A stretch of DNA of 21,841 nucleotides from Perkinsus chesapeaki (taxonomy: Eukaryota; Perkinsozoa; Perkinsida; Perkinsidae), in the NCBI GenBank assembly GCA_013115145.1, contig JAAPAO010000588.1, positions 1 through 21,841 of the forward strand, read 5' to 3'. The notes under the pieces were generated by a model that made no database searches, was not told the origin of the DNA, and worked only from the letters and a program-made list of their open reading frames with translations. This document shows, in pieces, positions 9,717-19,400 of the stretch (positions within the stretch are counted from its first letter, which is position 1; the number at the start of each line of letters is the position of its first letter). Made by a program: the position numbers and the translations under genes.

Positions 9717-10949
9717 TTAGCATCCCCAGGCAGTGGAAGAGGAGGATGAGGATGGATTCAAAGCAAACATCTTCTCCAACGCATCAACAAGACCAGACCA
9801 ACCTTGAAATTCACAAGGCAATTGGTCGTTCTTGGAAGTGATGACTGGAGTGGGCACGGTCATATCATAGCCCATAGAATCGGATGCAGCCTCCGCATAG
9901 CACATGCCAAAGGGGGTACCATAAAGAGGTTGCTGCTGCTGATGCCCTTGTTGTTGGCTTCGATCAGGGAGGTAGGTAAACGGCGAACTGGCATCAAATA
10001 ATGGCGATGCATTGAGGCCATACTTAGTAGGGCTCGATCGAGCGGTAGAGCTGCCGCCAGTGGCAGTAGATTGGGCGCTAGCAGGCGACGAGACACTTCC
10101 AATAGACGAAGATGATAGCACAGCCGGACGATGAGTAAATGACCTGCAAGATTCCTCGGACGAAACGATGCTGCTGTTCTTTTTATTGTTGCTGCTCAGC
10201 AGACGAGCAGTAGAAGTAGTAGCAAGACATTCCGGCAGTATTTTTATTGTTGTGGTTGGTCTCATCGTTACGCAATCAGGACAATTGACATCATCGTCCT
10301 TGTGTGCTAAACAGGGGGAAGGCGACGGGGTGCCAAGTAAAGACTTCTGAACGGCGACGACGTGGCTGCTGCTGTTGGTCTTGTTGACACCATTATCTTC
10401 ACCCCTCTCTTCATTTCCTTCATCATCACTATTATCCTCCTCATCATCATGATCCATAGCCGCTAGCTTCTGGGCTAATGCCTTAGAGCGCTTCTTTTTA
10501 GAAGGCCTTTGGCGAGACTTCTCCTTACGGTTGCGGCGTCTCTGCTCATCGGCAGGTATTGCACATGCGCTATGGTGGCATCTATCACAAGCTGCACCTT
10601 CACGGCAACCACGACTGGAGTAAGCGAACCAGCAGCCTCTACCACAGTTCAATGTCGTGCAGGAACCAACAGATAGCTCGCCCAGGATGGTGTCGTTAGC
10701 CATTGCTTTAGCATAGGAGGTCGGAGATAGAGGCTCCCCTACCGGATGAACTTTATGGTGGTGAGTAGATTCATTGGCGTCCATGCATTCATCGGGGGAG
10801 GCGGGGTGACTCGGCAATCGGAGAGGAGTTGCAGAGAGAGCGGTATGAGTAAGGTGGGGTTCCATAGACGATGATGATTGCCTCGGATCCGAACCGATGC
10901 ACGTGGACATTAGGTTACGCGGTTTAATCAAAGATCCGGCAATAAGCAA
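9717..10949 (-). CDS. CCCH-type zinc-finger protein, probably RNA-binding (single exon, 410 aa)
   Basis: The open frame runs from an ATG at 10949 to TAA at 9717. Residues about 94-130 contain a canonical CCCH finger: C106-x8-C115-x5-C121-x3-H125, in GCWFAYSSRGCREGAACDRC. It is preceded by GSCTTLNCG and followed by HHSACAIPADEQRRRNR. A strongly basic tract (KKKRSK, a likely nuclear-localisation signal) and an acidic tract (DHDDEEDNSDDEG) come next. This arrangement of Cys-rich lead, finger, Cys/His tail and Arg/Lys run is one I associate with CCCH proteins of dinoflagellates and related protists. The C-terminal half is Ser/Thr/Gln-rich and ends in a short helix (WSGLVDALEKMFAL). The family usually binds RNA and affects mRNA stability or translation. 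In-frame ATGs at codons 14 and 29 are alternative starts; all keep the finger. Confidence 0.85.
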   Translation of the reverse strand: MLIAGSLIKPRNLMSTCIGSDPRQSSSSMEPHLTHTALSATPLRLPSHPASPDECMDANESTHHHKVHPVGEPLSPTSYAKAMANDTILGELSVGSCTTLNCGRGCWFAYSSRGCREGAACDRCHHSACAIPADEQRRRNRKEKSRQRPSKKKRSKALAQKLAAMDHDDEEDNSDDEGNEERGEDNGVNKTNSSSHVVAVQKSLLGTPSPSPCLAHKDDDVNCPDCVTMRPTTTIKILPECLATTSTARLLSSNNKKNSSIVSSEESCRSFTHRPAVLSSSSIGSVSSPASAQSTATGGSSTARSSPTKYGLNASPLFDASSPFTYLPDRSQQQGHQQQQPLYGTPFGMCYAEAASDSMGYDMTVPTPVITSKNDQLPCEFQGWSGLVDALEKMFALNPSSSSSSTAWGC

Positions 10950-11490
10950 CTGAAGATAATTCGATGAAGCGCCGTCCCGATGGAGGAGGGTCAGCGAACT
11001 GGACCTAAAAGAATATTTTGCTAGCTTGGTAAGCTAGACTTAGATACGGAATCTATGTACTGGATACGATATATATTTATTCATTCTTATCATTCCAGTT
11101 TTCTATTCACACCCCTATACCTACTAATAGTAGGCTCCTATAAGTTTACTATCCAAGAATCGGCTTCGCACTTTGCACGCATACGCAAATCCAACCCAAT
11201 CCGACCATTCCCGTATCTTGCACGCTCAACCTAGAGATACCTTCAATAGTCCAACTTTCCGACAGAGGTATCTTCCATTAAGCACTGACCCTGAACAACA
11301 GTCGCTAGCAGCAAAGGAAGCTCAAGGCAGCAGCCTGGGCGCGCGAAAAATGGCGGAGCGAAGTTTTTTCAGCGCAAGATTCGTAACAAGGTCGCTCTGG
11401 CACCTTTTTCCCCTTACGCATGAGGTTTATCCCTTCAGCCATTACTTTAATAATATTGTCCTAACTTCACATAAACCGCCTCTTATAAGA
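10950..11490. other. Divergent intergenic region between the CCCH gene and the secreted-protein gene
   Basis: This 541-bp stretch holds no convincing exon and should carry both promoters. Visible items are a short inverted repeat CTAGCTT-ggt-AAGCTAG at 11021-11037 and an AT-rich run (ATATATATTTATT) near 11070-11083. The open frame 11173-11541 has no recognisable content and ends inside the next gene's first intron, so I do not call it. Everything else here is unremarkable. Confidence 0.5.
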
Positions 11491-13138
11491 ATGGCACTGT
11501 CTTCAGTAAGCTCTCCTCCTCTACCTTTACTTACTTTATAACAGGTGCTACTATACAGCACAGCAGCACTAGTAGCGACCGTTACTCTTCATCACGGGGA
11601 CAACAACGACACAATCCCGCATGAGGCTCTAATGGGCCCACTTCCCAAGGAAGTCTCCCAAGGTGGTCTTCTCCTTCTCCTTATTACCTATACCTGCCCC
11701 CTTAGGCCCGGATATCTATCGATCCTCTGTTGATCTACATAGATGGTCTCATCTCGGTTGCTACGCCCTGTCCGAGGGTGATGCTGTTATGAGGGGAGAT
11801 AGAGGAGTAGAGGTCCTTGATAAAACATGTGTAAAGGCACAATGCGAGCCTGGTAAAGCTGCCAGCGATATGCCCAAGTAGGGAAGGGTCTTTGCGCACC
11901 TATCCCACATGCCTGTGCACCCTCGGACGAACCTGGGACAGATAATTTCCCTGAAGTATAGATACGCGTACATGTGACAAATGTGGTAAATGAAGGCGGG
12001 CTCAACAACAAGAGCAAATGTTGAGCCCCCCTCAGCTGGAAGGTCTTTGATACCCCCTAGCGTCAACCTTCGGGCATATCTAACTCCACCAAGCTCTCAA
12101 GGAACTCGGCCATTTACTTGAAGCTGGGTGAATCGCTTTAGAGGATGCGGGAATGATTTCGAAACTTGTTTCTTTTGATCTCCCCTTCCCTCAGGTGTCG
12201 CAGTGGGTTCCCGTTCTATCGATTCTGGCGATCCGATAATTGTATTGAGAGAGATTGCCTAAGTGAGACGTCCTGCAAGCTGCAGTGTCTCTCTAAAGGT
12301 CTGGATGTGGCCGCCCTGGTATACGACACGGTAGATGAGGACCGCTCAGATGTGCCCAAAGAGTGCAGGTCATTTCGCATCAACAGACTTCTGTCACTCC
12401 CGCCGTAGGTGTGGCGCGTCCCAGCGATTGGCAATCTGGAAAAATTGGCACGTCCTCGAAGACCACAGCGTCGAGTTCGAAACCATTAAATATCTCTTAC
12501 CTCCTGAAAAGCTGGACAATGGCTCGTGGGTGAGTGAGATAGTTCGCCTTTGAGAGTGGATATGCCCGGGCAGGAGGAAGGATGCCAGATAGAGGCATGG
12601 GAGTTCGAAGATGATACTCCTGAGGACGGCAGTCCACCTCTGTCGATTATGGATGTGACAGCGCAGGTCGGTGGCTGCAAAGGTGTTGGCGTAAAGGCAG
12701 TTATAATAGGATGTCGACTATCAAAAGGCTGTCATTGTGGGCACTGAGGACCCCGGGGAGATCGAAGACTCCGAGCCGAATGATGACGATGAGTAAAGGC
12801 TGCAGTCTCGGGTAACTGTATCTGTATTGGGGGTGTGCAGGCGAATAGAGGCGGTTAAAGGTCGAAGGGATCGCTGTTTGATCAGCCGAGAATTGGAGGC
12901 TGCTGCCTTGGCGGCGCTAAGTGAGGTGGACGAGCGGAAAACTGGGAACGAATTTGATTAGGTGGAGGCCGCCGCCGGCAGAAGGAGAAGAGACGTATCC
13001 GTAGTACACTGGAGCCTATGGAGAAGGACCAGCAAGGAGTGCCTTATTCATCGAAGGTAGTAGTAGTGGGGCGGTGGGGAGCAGCAGCAGTATCCACGGA
13101 CATCATCGGAGGACGGTGAGGGGGAGGAGGAGATATGA
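11491..13138 (+). CDS. Secreted Cys-rich protein with acidic/basic helical tail (ten exons, 333 aa)
   Basis: Exons are 11491-11505, 11545-11662, 11706-11877, 12195-12368, 12409-12529, 12574-12666, 12710-12792, 12841-12920, 12962-13056 and 13088-13138. Introns are 39, 43, 317, 40, 44, 43, 48, 41 and 31 nt, and every phase matches. The first exon has only five codons (MALSS). The signal peptide is completed by exon 2 (VLLYSTAALVATVTL). A body with about twelve cysteines follows (for example LGCYALSEGD, SDNCIERDC, ETSCKLQC). Next comes a segment with WKNWHVLEDHSVEFETIKYL, then an acidic stretch (EDSEPNDDDE), a basic helical stretch (GRRRQKEKRR) and an acidic end (GEGEEEI). I do not recognise the family. 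WSC-like and other small Cys modules were considered, but the spacing does not fit. The last acceptor is ambiguous by one CAG. Confidence 0.8.
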
Positions 13139-13348
13139 GGACTATACATTAGTAATTGTTTTGATTAACTAGTAGTGTGTTATGAAAGGAGGACGCGCGA
13201 AATGCAGCGGTGGCGTCGCCCGTGTCCGCGAATATATCCCTTTTCTGTATGTCTCCATCCTACACGAAGGATTGCGCGAGTAAATGGAGCAATGTTTTAC
13301 CATTATTAACCATGATAGTCCCGGGCAGGCGACTGCTTTGCCTCTTAG

Positions 13349-16109
13349 AGCGAATGTAAAGGTATCAGTGAAGATAGCAGTTGCTGGGATAAGGCGATCC
13401 AAGCTACAGGGTGCGGAGAGAACTGCGGTATATTGGAGTTTGATACCAAGTATAGCAAAGCGTGGTGTGGGGAGAAAGTAAGGCCTCGGGGGGGATTCAT
13501 TGTGAAAGGAAAATTCGGGGAAGTTCTGAACGGGGTTTTAAGCCGGGTTCCGATATGCCAACAGCGTGACTTATAGTGGAGGTTAATACCAAATATTTGG
13601 TTAGAGTGCAGAAATGAAATATAACATGTGTTGTGGTAGTGGTTAGGTCAGCTGGGTGTTATAATAGAATCTATTCCGATTGGGAGGTGATCGGGTGAAA
13701 GGCCGCCCGAGCCGCACTCCTCTACTATCCTTCACTAAGTGCTGTTGATCTGATGGGCCGCCATATGAACATCTCGAGATGGAAAACTTCTTCTACCGAG
13801 AGCAGCAGTAGATTTCAATCATTTTTACCAAGCATCCATTGGCTCCTCCATCGTCATACCTATCAGGAAGTAAAGGAGTGTCCAATAACCTGTGGAGTTT
13901 GTCGGCTCTACAACCGTAGTCCGTCGAATGGAGCTGATGTCCCCCTTTGGTTGCCTAATAAGGTAAGCTTGCCACCGAAACAGATGTACACGTTCAGCTT
14001 GGAGTAGATGTAGGCTACATCTACTCCAAGCTGAACGTGCTACATCATGTAGCTGTCTGGCTGGAACAGGGAAATTGATTGCGTCTTTGCACTTGTCAGC
14101 GCCCGAAAGCGTCCTACGGTCGGCAGATGGGGAAATTTCGGAGTAAAAAAGGGGTCTTTGGTGACTAGATTTGCCATGGACAAATGCCCGTGGGAAGGTG
14201 CTTTCGAACTGCAAGGGCGGCCTGCTGCTCTGCTGAAGAAGGGATGCCGATTGACAATTTTTGGCGGTTTCAGGGCGCAGACGGACAAGTGTCGATCCCC
14301 TACGTTTTCGATGCGTCGGATAAAAATATAGACTCGGGGCGGAGGGCTTTGATGAGGGAAGCAGCGGCGGCCTGGAGGGAGAATACATGTGTAGGCGGCC
14401 TGCCATGGGGGAGGGTGGGCAGGCTGGAAAGTCAGGTTAATTTCTACGAAGCCTCCCAGGCAGCAGTGAAAGATAAAAAGAGTGTTGTTGTGAAGGTGAG
14501 CCATGGTGGGGGATCTGAAGGTGCTACTACTTGTGGAAACGCGTGAATGGTGTAAGCTACTCGTGATGAGGAGGCATCATCACGGGACACTGCCTCCATC
14601 CGTATTGATATTCAAAGACCACCTCACACTTGTCTCTCGGTTTTGATACGCCCCAACGTAAAACTTCGTCTTCCTGCCAATATTAGTGGATCGCTGTTCG
14701 GCTTTCCTTTGCGTATCAATTTATGATTACAGGTGCTACTATCGGACACTGGCGAGCCCGCAGGATGTAGTGCAGGGCCGGTCGGATACCCCAGTGGGGG
14801 TCAGCAGGCTTTTATTAATCTTGGTTCGTGTGCGGACATGTCGCGGATAGGGAGTGTTGTTCATGAGCTTGGACATATCTTGGGGAGTAAGTAGGAGGAG
14901 GATGGTTTGGTCTGAGAGGGAAGTTTAAAAAGAAGAGGGTTCGAATCTGGAAGAAAATTGCTAGAAGTGAAATTAGGATGGTTAAGTTTGGGGGACTACT
15001 GTGGTGGACTTTGTATGGAGTATCAAAGTACATAAGCCAGTCGGTTCACTCAGTTAGTAATATGGAGCTAACTGCCGAGAACTTGTCCTAAAAATGGAGG
15101 TGCCCTGGTTTGAACTCGCGACCTTCTTCATGCGAAACTGGAAATGAGACCACTTGGGGGCGTATGGGAGCGTTATCATTGGCCAATAGAAGTGGGATGT
15201 TTGATAGAAAAATACGTTTTTCTGAAACGGAGAATCCCACTGTGTTATTTCTCAACATTTGTCTTCTCCCTTTTCAGTGGTCCACACCCAGATGAGAGGA
15301 GACCGAAATAAATATCTTGACATGCTTTACGATAACATTAAGCCCTCCAGCCTGAAGAACTTCGCTGTTCGACACTACTCGTAAGAAAACGCCGACCTCC
15401 TCGGACAAGGGGGAGTGGTTGGAGATAGGTACCAAGGTGTGGATGGGAGATACGCCCCGTACGACTACGGCAGTATTATGCATTACACTAAGACACAGGG
15501 CATGATAGCCGACAAGTACGATGCTTTGGCGAATCCGGGAGTGTTTAAATTAAAGGGAGAATATGAACCAGGCATCAGCGAGGTAACGGGAGAAACCCGA
15601 AATTCATTTGAGGAATATCCGAGAGTGATTCGGGTTTTCGGGTTTTGGGTTTTTGCTTTGTATGTGGTGTGGAAGGTTGGCCAGCGGGAGCACTTATCGG
15701 CAATGGATATCGAAGAAGTTAACTCCCTGTACTCGTGTAAAGTTATGACTACTACATCAGCACCGATGGTAACGACACAAGAGCCGGCGGCAACGACAGG
15801 ACAGGGCAGCTCGGCTAAGGGTAAGATTTGCTTGGATAGGAGAGGCTAGATGGATTTGATGTCGTCAGAGGGGCAATCTGTTGAGGAGATTGAAAGAAGG
15901 CTGAGGAGCGAGGAAGGTGAGTATTGCTGCGCTTGGACAAGAACAAGTGCGGAACCCATTTGTTTGTGGCGCAATGTGAAACCAAAGTAATTGTCGAGTA
16001 TCTCTTGCCAGTTCTGCACTGGACACTGCTGAGTCGGCAGTGCTGGTCGAATGTTAACGCTGAAGAACTGATTCGGGGTCTGAAAGCGCGTGTTCAGGGA
16101 GTGGTTTGA
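13349..16109 (+). CDS. Astacin-family (M12A) zinc metalloprotease with N-terminal ShKT-like module; 5' end unresolved
   Basis: Exons are 13349-13477, 13867-13962, 14100-14153, 14274-14390, 14436-14495, 14733-14886, 15278-15380, 15429-15582, 15676-15820, 15869-15916 and 16012-16109, with phases continuous throughout. The first two exons join into a Cys-rich module ending CPITCGVC, the ShKT pattern, with two extra cysteines. The protease domain follows: SIPYVFDAS at its start, AWRENTC, the zinc motif HELGHILGMVH split by an intron, then RGDRNKY, Met-turn YDYGSIMHY (15460-15486), and the end LSAMDIEEVNSLYSC. The three zinc His codons are 14862-64, 14874-76 and 15283-85. A Thr-rich linker and a short helical tail follow. 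The enzyme should cleave extracellular proteins. No signal peptide exon was found. A possible first exon at 13202-13279 fits by phase only. The exon 14100-14153 is the weakest. Confidence 0.85.
13983..14052. repeat. Near-perfect inverted repeat (hairpin) in a protease-gene intron
   Basis: Arms 13989-14012 and 14016-14039 are exact reverse complements over 24 nt, separated by the 3-nt spacer GGC. Allowing one bulged base the stem grows to about 30 bp (GATGTA at 13983 pairs with TACATC near 14041-14046). The right flank also contains a short palindrome, CTACAT-c-ATGTAG (14040-14052). It lies wholly inside the 137-nt intron 13963-14099. Confidence 0.95.
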
Positions 16110-16406
16110 TTAGTTATTCGACCACTGCTTTTCAGTCACCATAGCCCAGCGGATAGAGTCAGCAATCCAGGAAGCTGACCGTTCTGGAGGGGTCTTCACC
16201 ACCAAGGTTCGAGCAGGCCTCCTCGACGTTATCGCTGGCATTAAGGAAATGTAGCCTGGCCTACTGCGGTGGTGAGTGATGTGGTTTGTCAGGTATAAGA
16301 CAGTGTCAGAATTGGGTACGTTCACGGCATCAACACGGCAACATGAATAATAGTGAAATGCCAAAGTGTCAGTGCCGCCGCCGGGCTTTGAGTTGAGTCA
16401 ATCAAT
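16110..16406. other. Intergenic region between protease and coiled-coil genes
   Basis: About 297 bp with no convincing exon. A minus-strand frame (16110-16364) and the plus-strand start ATGAATAATAG near 16341 have no supporting features. A loose tRNA-like box A (TAGCCCAGCGGATAGAG) at 16142 and a GGTTCGAG at about 16206 do not fold into a tRNA. The promoter and 5' UTR of the coiled-coil gene should lie here. Confidence 0.45.
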
Positions 16407-19400
16407 ATGGCAGGATTGGATCAACAAGAAGAACTCGTCACTATATACTCATCTGTGTATCACACGTTCCGCCTGATAAGGGACGATAGGTGGAAGGCGA
16501 TAGTATAGACGCAGCTTGCCAATTTGGCATTGCCAAGGATTCACGGGTGGCGTCAAGTTTGGGCGTCCGGATAGGTTCGGCTATAGGGTAAGCAGGAAGT
16601 TGTCATCCTCCGACTCCTCTACAGTAAGTCAAATTATTGTTATGGATTGGCGACCGATACAGCCCACGAGCAGTAGCCCTGGCACCAGCGGCGGTGCCCA
16701 GCACTTCAGCCATACTGCAGCACCCACCGAGTATATCCATGATTCGGCCTCGGTAAGCCTCGGGTTGGCTTCCCAGCAGCAGCCAGGTTCGGGAGGGGTT
16801 GATTGTTGTTGTTGTTTATGTGATGGTCGGAGGTGTTGTTTTCCGCTCGATTAACGAATATCGTTATCGAGTCCCGAAAAATTAGCGGTGGATTTGTATT
16901 ATTCCAGTAATGCAATCTCCTTCTCAGAGCACCCACCATTACAGCCTGCCCACTGATAGCGTGGGATACCTCCGGTAGCAGCACATCCCTTCACCGATTA
17001 CCCTTCCACATCACTTCTCAGAGTCACCAGGCGCAGTAGCCTGAATCAGCAGCAGCCAATGGGGGTCTCGATGCAGTTCAGTCGGCCTGCGTCTGTTGGC
17101 CACCCAATTTTCAATAGCGGTCCTATACGGTACTCCTCCTCGGCGGCGGCGGCTTCACAGCATCATCATCAGCGGCAATCAGCTCATCATACCAGCTCAC
17201 CGGAGTAGTTGGCCCTCGGCTGCTGGAGAGTGGCATGCTCACTGGGTAGATACGATGATCGATTAATCGAGTCGCTGCCGCAGTCACGTGGCGAGAAAGA
17301 AGACAATTTCCCCCAGAGGAAGGTGTAAGGTTACAGTGTGAAATAATCATCACAATTTTACCATCAAATCGGTATTGCTCTAATTGCTGCGTTATCTCTT
17401 GGATTCCGAGAATTTCAGCAAAGGTGTTTGTCGGGGTTATGACCACTCCGTTGGGTATCTGATTCACTACAACTGTAATGCCGCTGTTGTGTGCACCCGA
17501 GCTCTATCGGGCTCAATGATGCTCCGCTGTCTGACAACTTTCATACCATGTCTTGGTGGTTATCTCTACCTCGAAATTCGTAAAACTCACGACTTCATCA
17601 AAGAGTAAACGACTGTTGGAGTGTGCGAAGATATCACTATTATTGATAATAGTTGGATAACTCGAAAATACAAGGGGAAGCCCGAGCCGCTCGAGCTGCA
17701 TGCCTGTCAGATCACTGCTTACAAACTGTGTTGGAGATCTGGTAAGACCTTTATCATCAACACTGTCAACCTCGACTAACAGTAAGGGCGGCTTTGGCGG
17801 GTAGGCCAGCAGCAGCCCAGATGCTCTGATAGCGAAGGGCTTTGATAGGTATAGATTGGACGCTACGGAGAGTGTAGCTAGCACGCAGGCCACCGGCAGA
17901 TTTGCTGCGTGGAGGCTGGAGGCAGCAGCAGCTGCTGCGCATCAGGATCGTCAGGGTAAGATGATATTGAATGTTGTGGATGGCGTCTGCCAGGTGCAAC
18001 ATCGCGGAGCTTGTTGTCCGCTTATTCTGGCGGTGGTGCTCTCGACAGCAGCCTGGCCTCCACGGGCGGCGGCGAGGATAAGCTCTTCAATGCCGCCTGC
18101 AACTGCGGGGCTAGAGACCAACTGCTTAAGTGCCGAGTGAGAGCCTCTGAGTGAGAATCGACTGAGATGATTGTCAGAGTCGACTGGAGCGGAATGCGAT
18201 GGAGATGAATAACAAGGTTAAGTTAGCAATACAAAGGAGAGACAGGGCCGCCAGGGGGTAGTCATAGAGGGCAGGGGGCAATGGCCTGGGGGTTAAGCTG
18301 ATACAGGCTGGAAGATGTGGAAGGTCTAAGTCGCGAGCTTGAGCTGGCGAAAAAGGATGCCCGAGGGAAACAGAGCGGATGGCAGTTGGCCTTGGATGAC
18401 GCAAGGCAGACTTCTAGTAGGTCTATGGATTATTGAGAGTACTCCTTGGGGAGTTGTATCTGCGGAGGGCTGGACAAAATCTTCGTATTGTGAACTTCCA
18501 TTTGGCGATCCATCTGTAGCGCCTTCGTAACTGGTTGGGTATCTCGTAATTTACGACGATCCCAACAGCGTAAATGCCGCAGACTGAGACTCGAAGGAAT
18601 CTGCGAGACTTCCGTGAAGCTCCCGACCAGCAGCATCAACCTACGGTTTCGGGGACTGTAACCGAATATGCATATTCTAGACCTTAGTATCTTTCGTACT
18701 GTGGCGCAGCTGGGTCCGTCGCAGTGGGGGGCGGACCTAGACCGCCGGCGAGGGTTAATTATAGTCCCAAAAACACAAACCCCAGCCTCGCCGCCCAAGC
18801 TACGCCAGTGCTTCCGTGGCCTACTAGACTCCTTCAGGAGAGCTCAGGGCGCAGGATTCCCAATTGATGACCAGAGAAGGCGCACTTACGCGCCGCCGAG
18901 AGGAGGTGAAAATGCCGTGGATGGGTTTCGAACCCACGATCTTTCGAATGACAGATCGGCAATCTTCGACAGAGAGTTCGTTCGAGAGAGCGGCAGGTGG
19001 ACGAGCTCATGGGAGAGACTCGAAGAGAACAGCGAAGATTGAAGGGTGAGCTCGAGGCAGCGAAGGCAACGGAAGGAGAAGTAGGTCGGAAATGTGGAGG
19101 CTGGTTCCGGCAGCAGGATTGTTCAATCAGCTCGTGTCTACTGTGGAGAGTCTACGCGAAAGCCTATCGGAGGTTCGAGAACGGTTGGTGTGCGATGATG
19201 AGAAGCTTGAAGGCATCGCGGGTGACGCGGAGGTCCTGAGGAGCATTCTAGAGGAGGTGACTGGCTTTGACGCATCGCAGTGATCATCATCCGGCTTGCC
19301 TCAAGCTGTATCTTTTGCGGCGGGACTTTGGATGTGGGCCATCTTCCTAGATTAGAAGATCATAGGAGCTAGGAGTGCTAGATGTCAGTGCTGGAGTACC

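Noticed and set aside
13202-13279. Possible first exon of the protease gene (ATG, 26 codons, donor GTAAAT)
   Set aside because: The phase fits the next exon, but the encoded segment is not a signal peptide and another frame is equally open, so I left the 5' end unresolved.
13825-14406. Minus-strand 193-aa frame over the protease gene
   Set aside because: It is antisense to exons that encode recognisable ShKT-like and astacin motifs, and its own translation is Ser/Pro-rich with no motif.
15096-15135. tRNA-like TTTGAACTCGCGACC in a protease-gene intron
   Set aside because: It resembles an antisense T-loop, but the flanking bases do not pair as a T stem and no acceptor or D arm is present.
15381-15384. 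Reassigned stop codon (TAA as an amino acid) in the protease and similar in-frame stops elsewhere
   Set aside because: Each in-frame stop I examined in a supported gene falls inside a GT-AG interval whose removal keeps the frame and improves the protein. Clear terminal stops of all three kinds are used, so no code change is needed.
16141-16220. Possible tRNA or SINE with box A-like and box B-like motifs
   Set aside because: The implied anticodon loop would be about 10 nt and neither the T stem nor the acceptor stem pairs.
18430-18798. Minus-strand 122-aa frame
   Set aside because: No domain, signal or splice context. It lies opposite an unresolved intron or exon zone of the coiled-coil gene and is probably chance.
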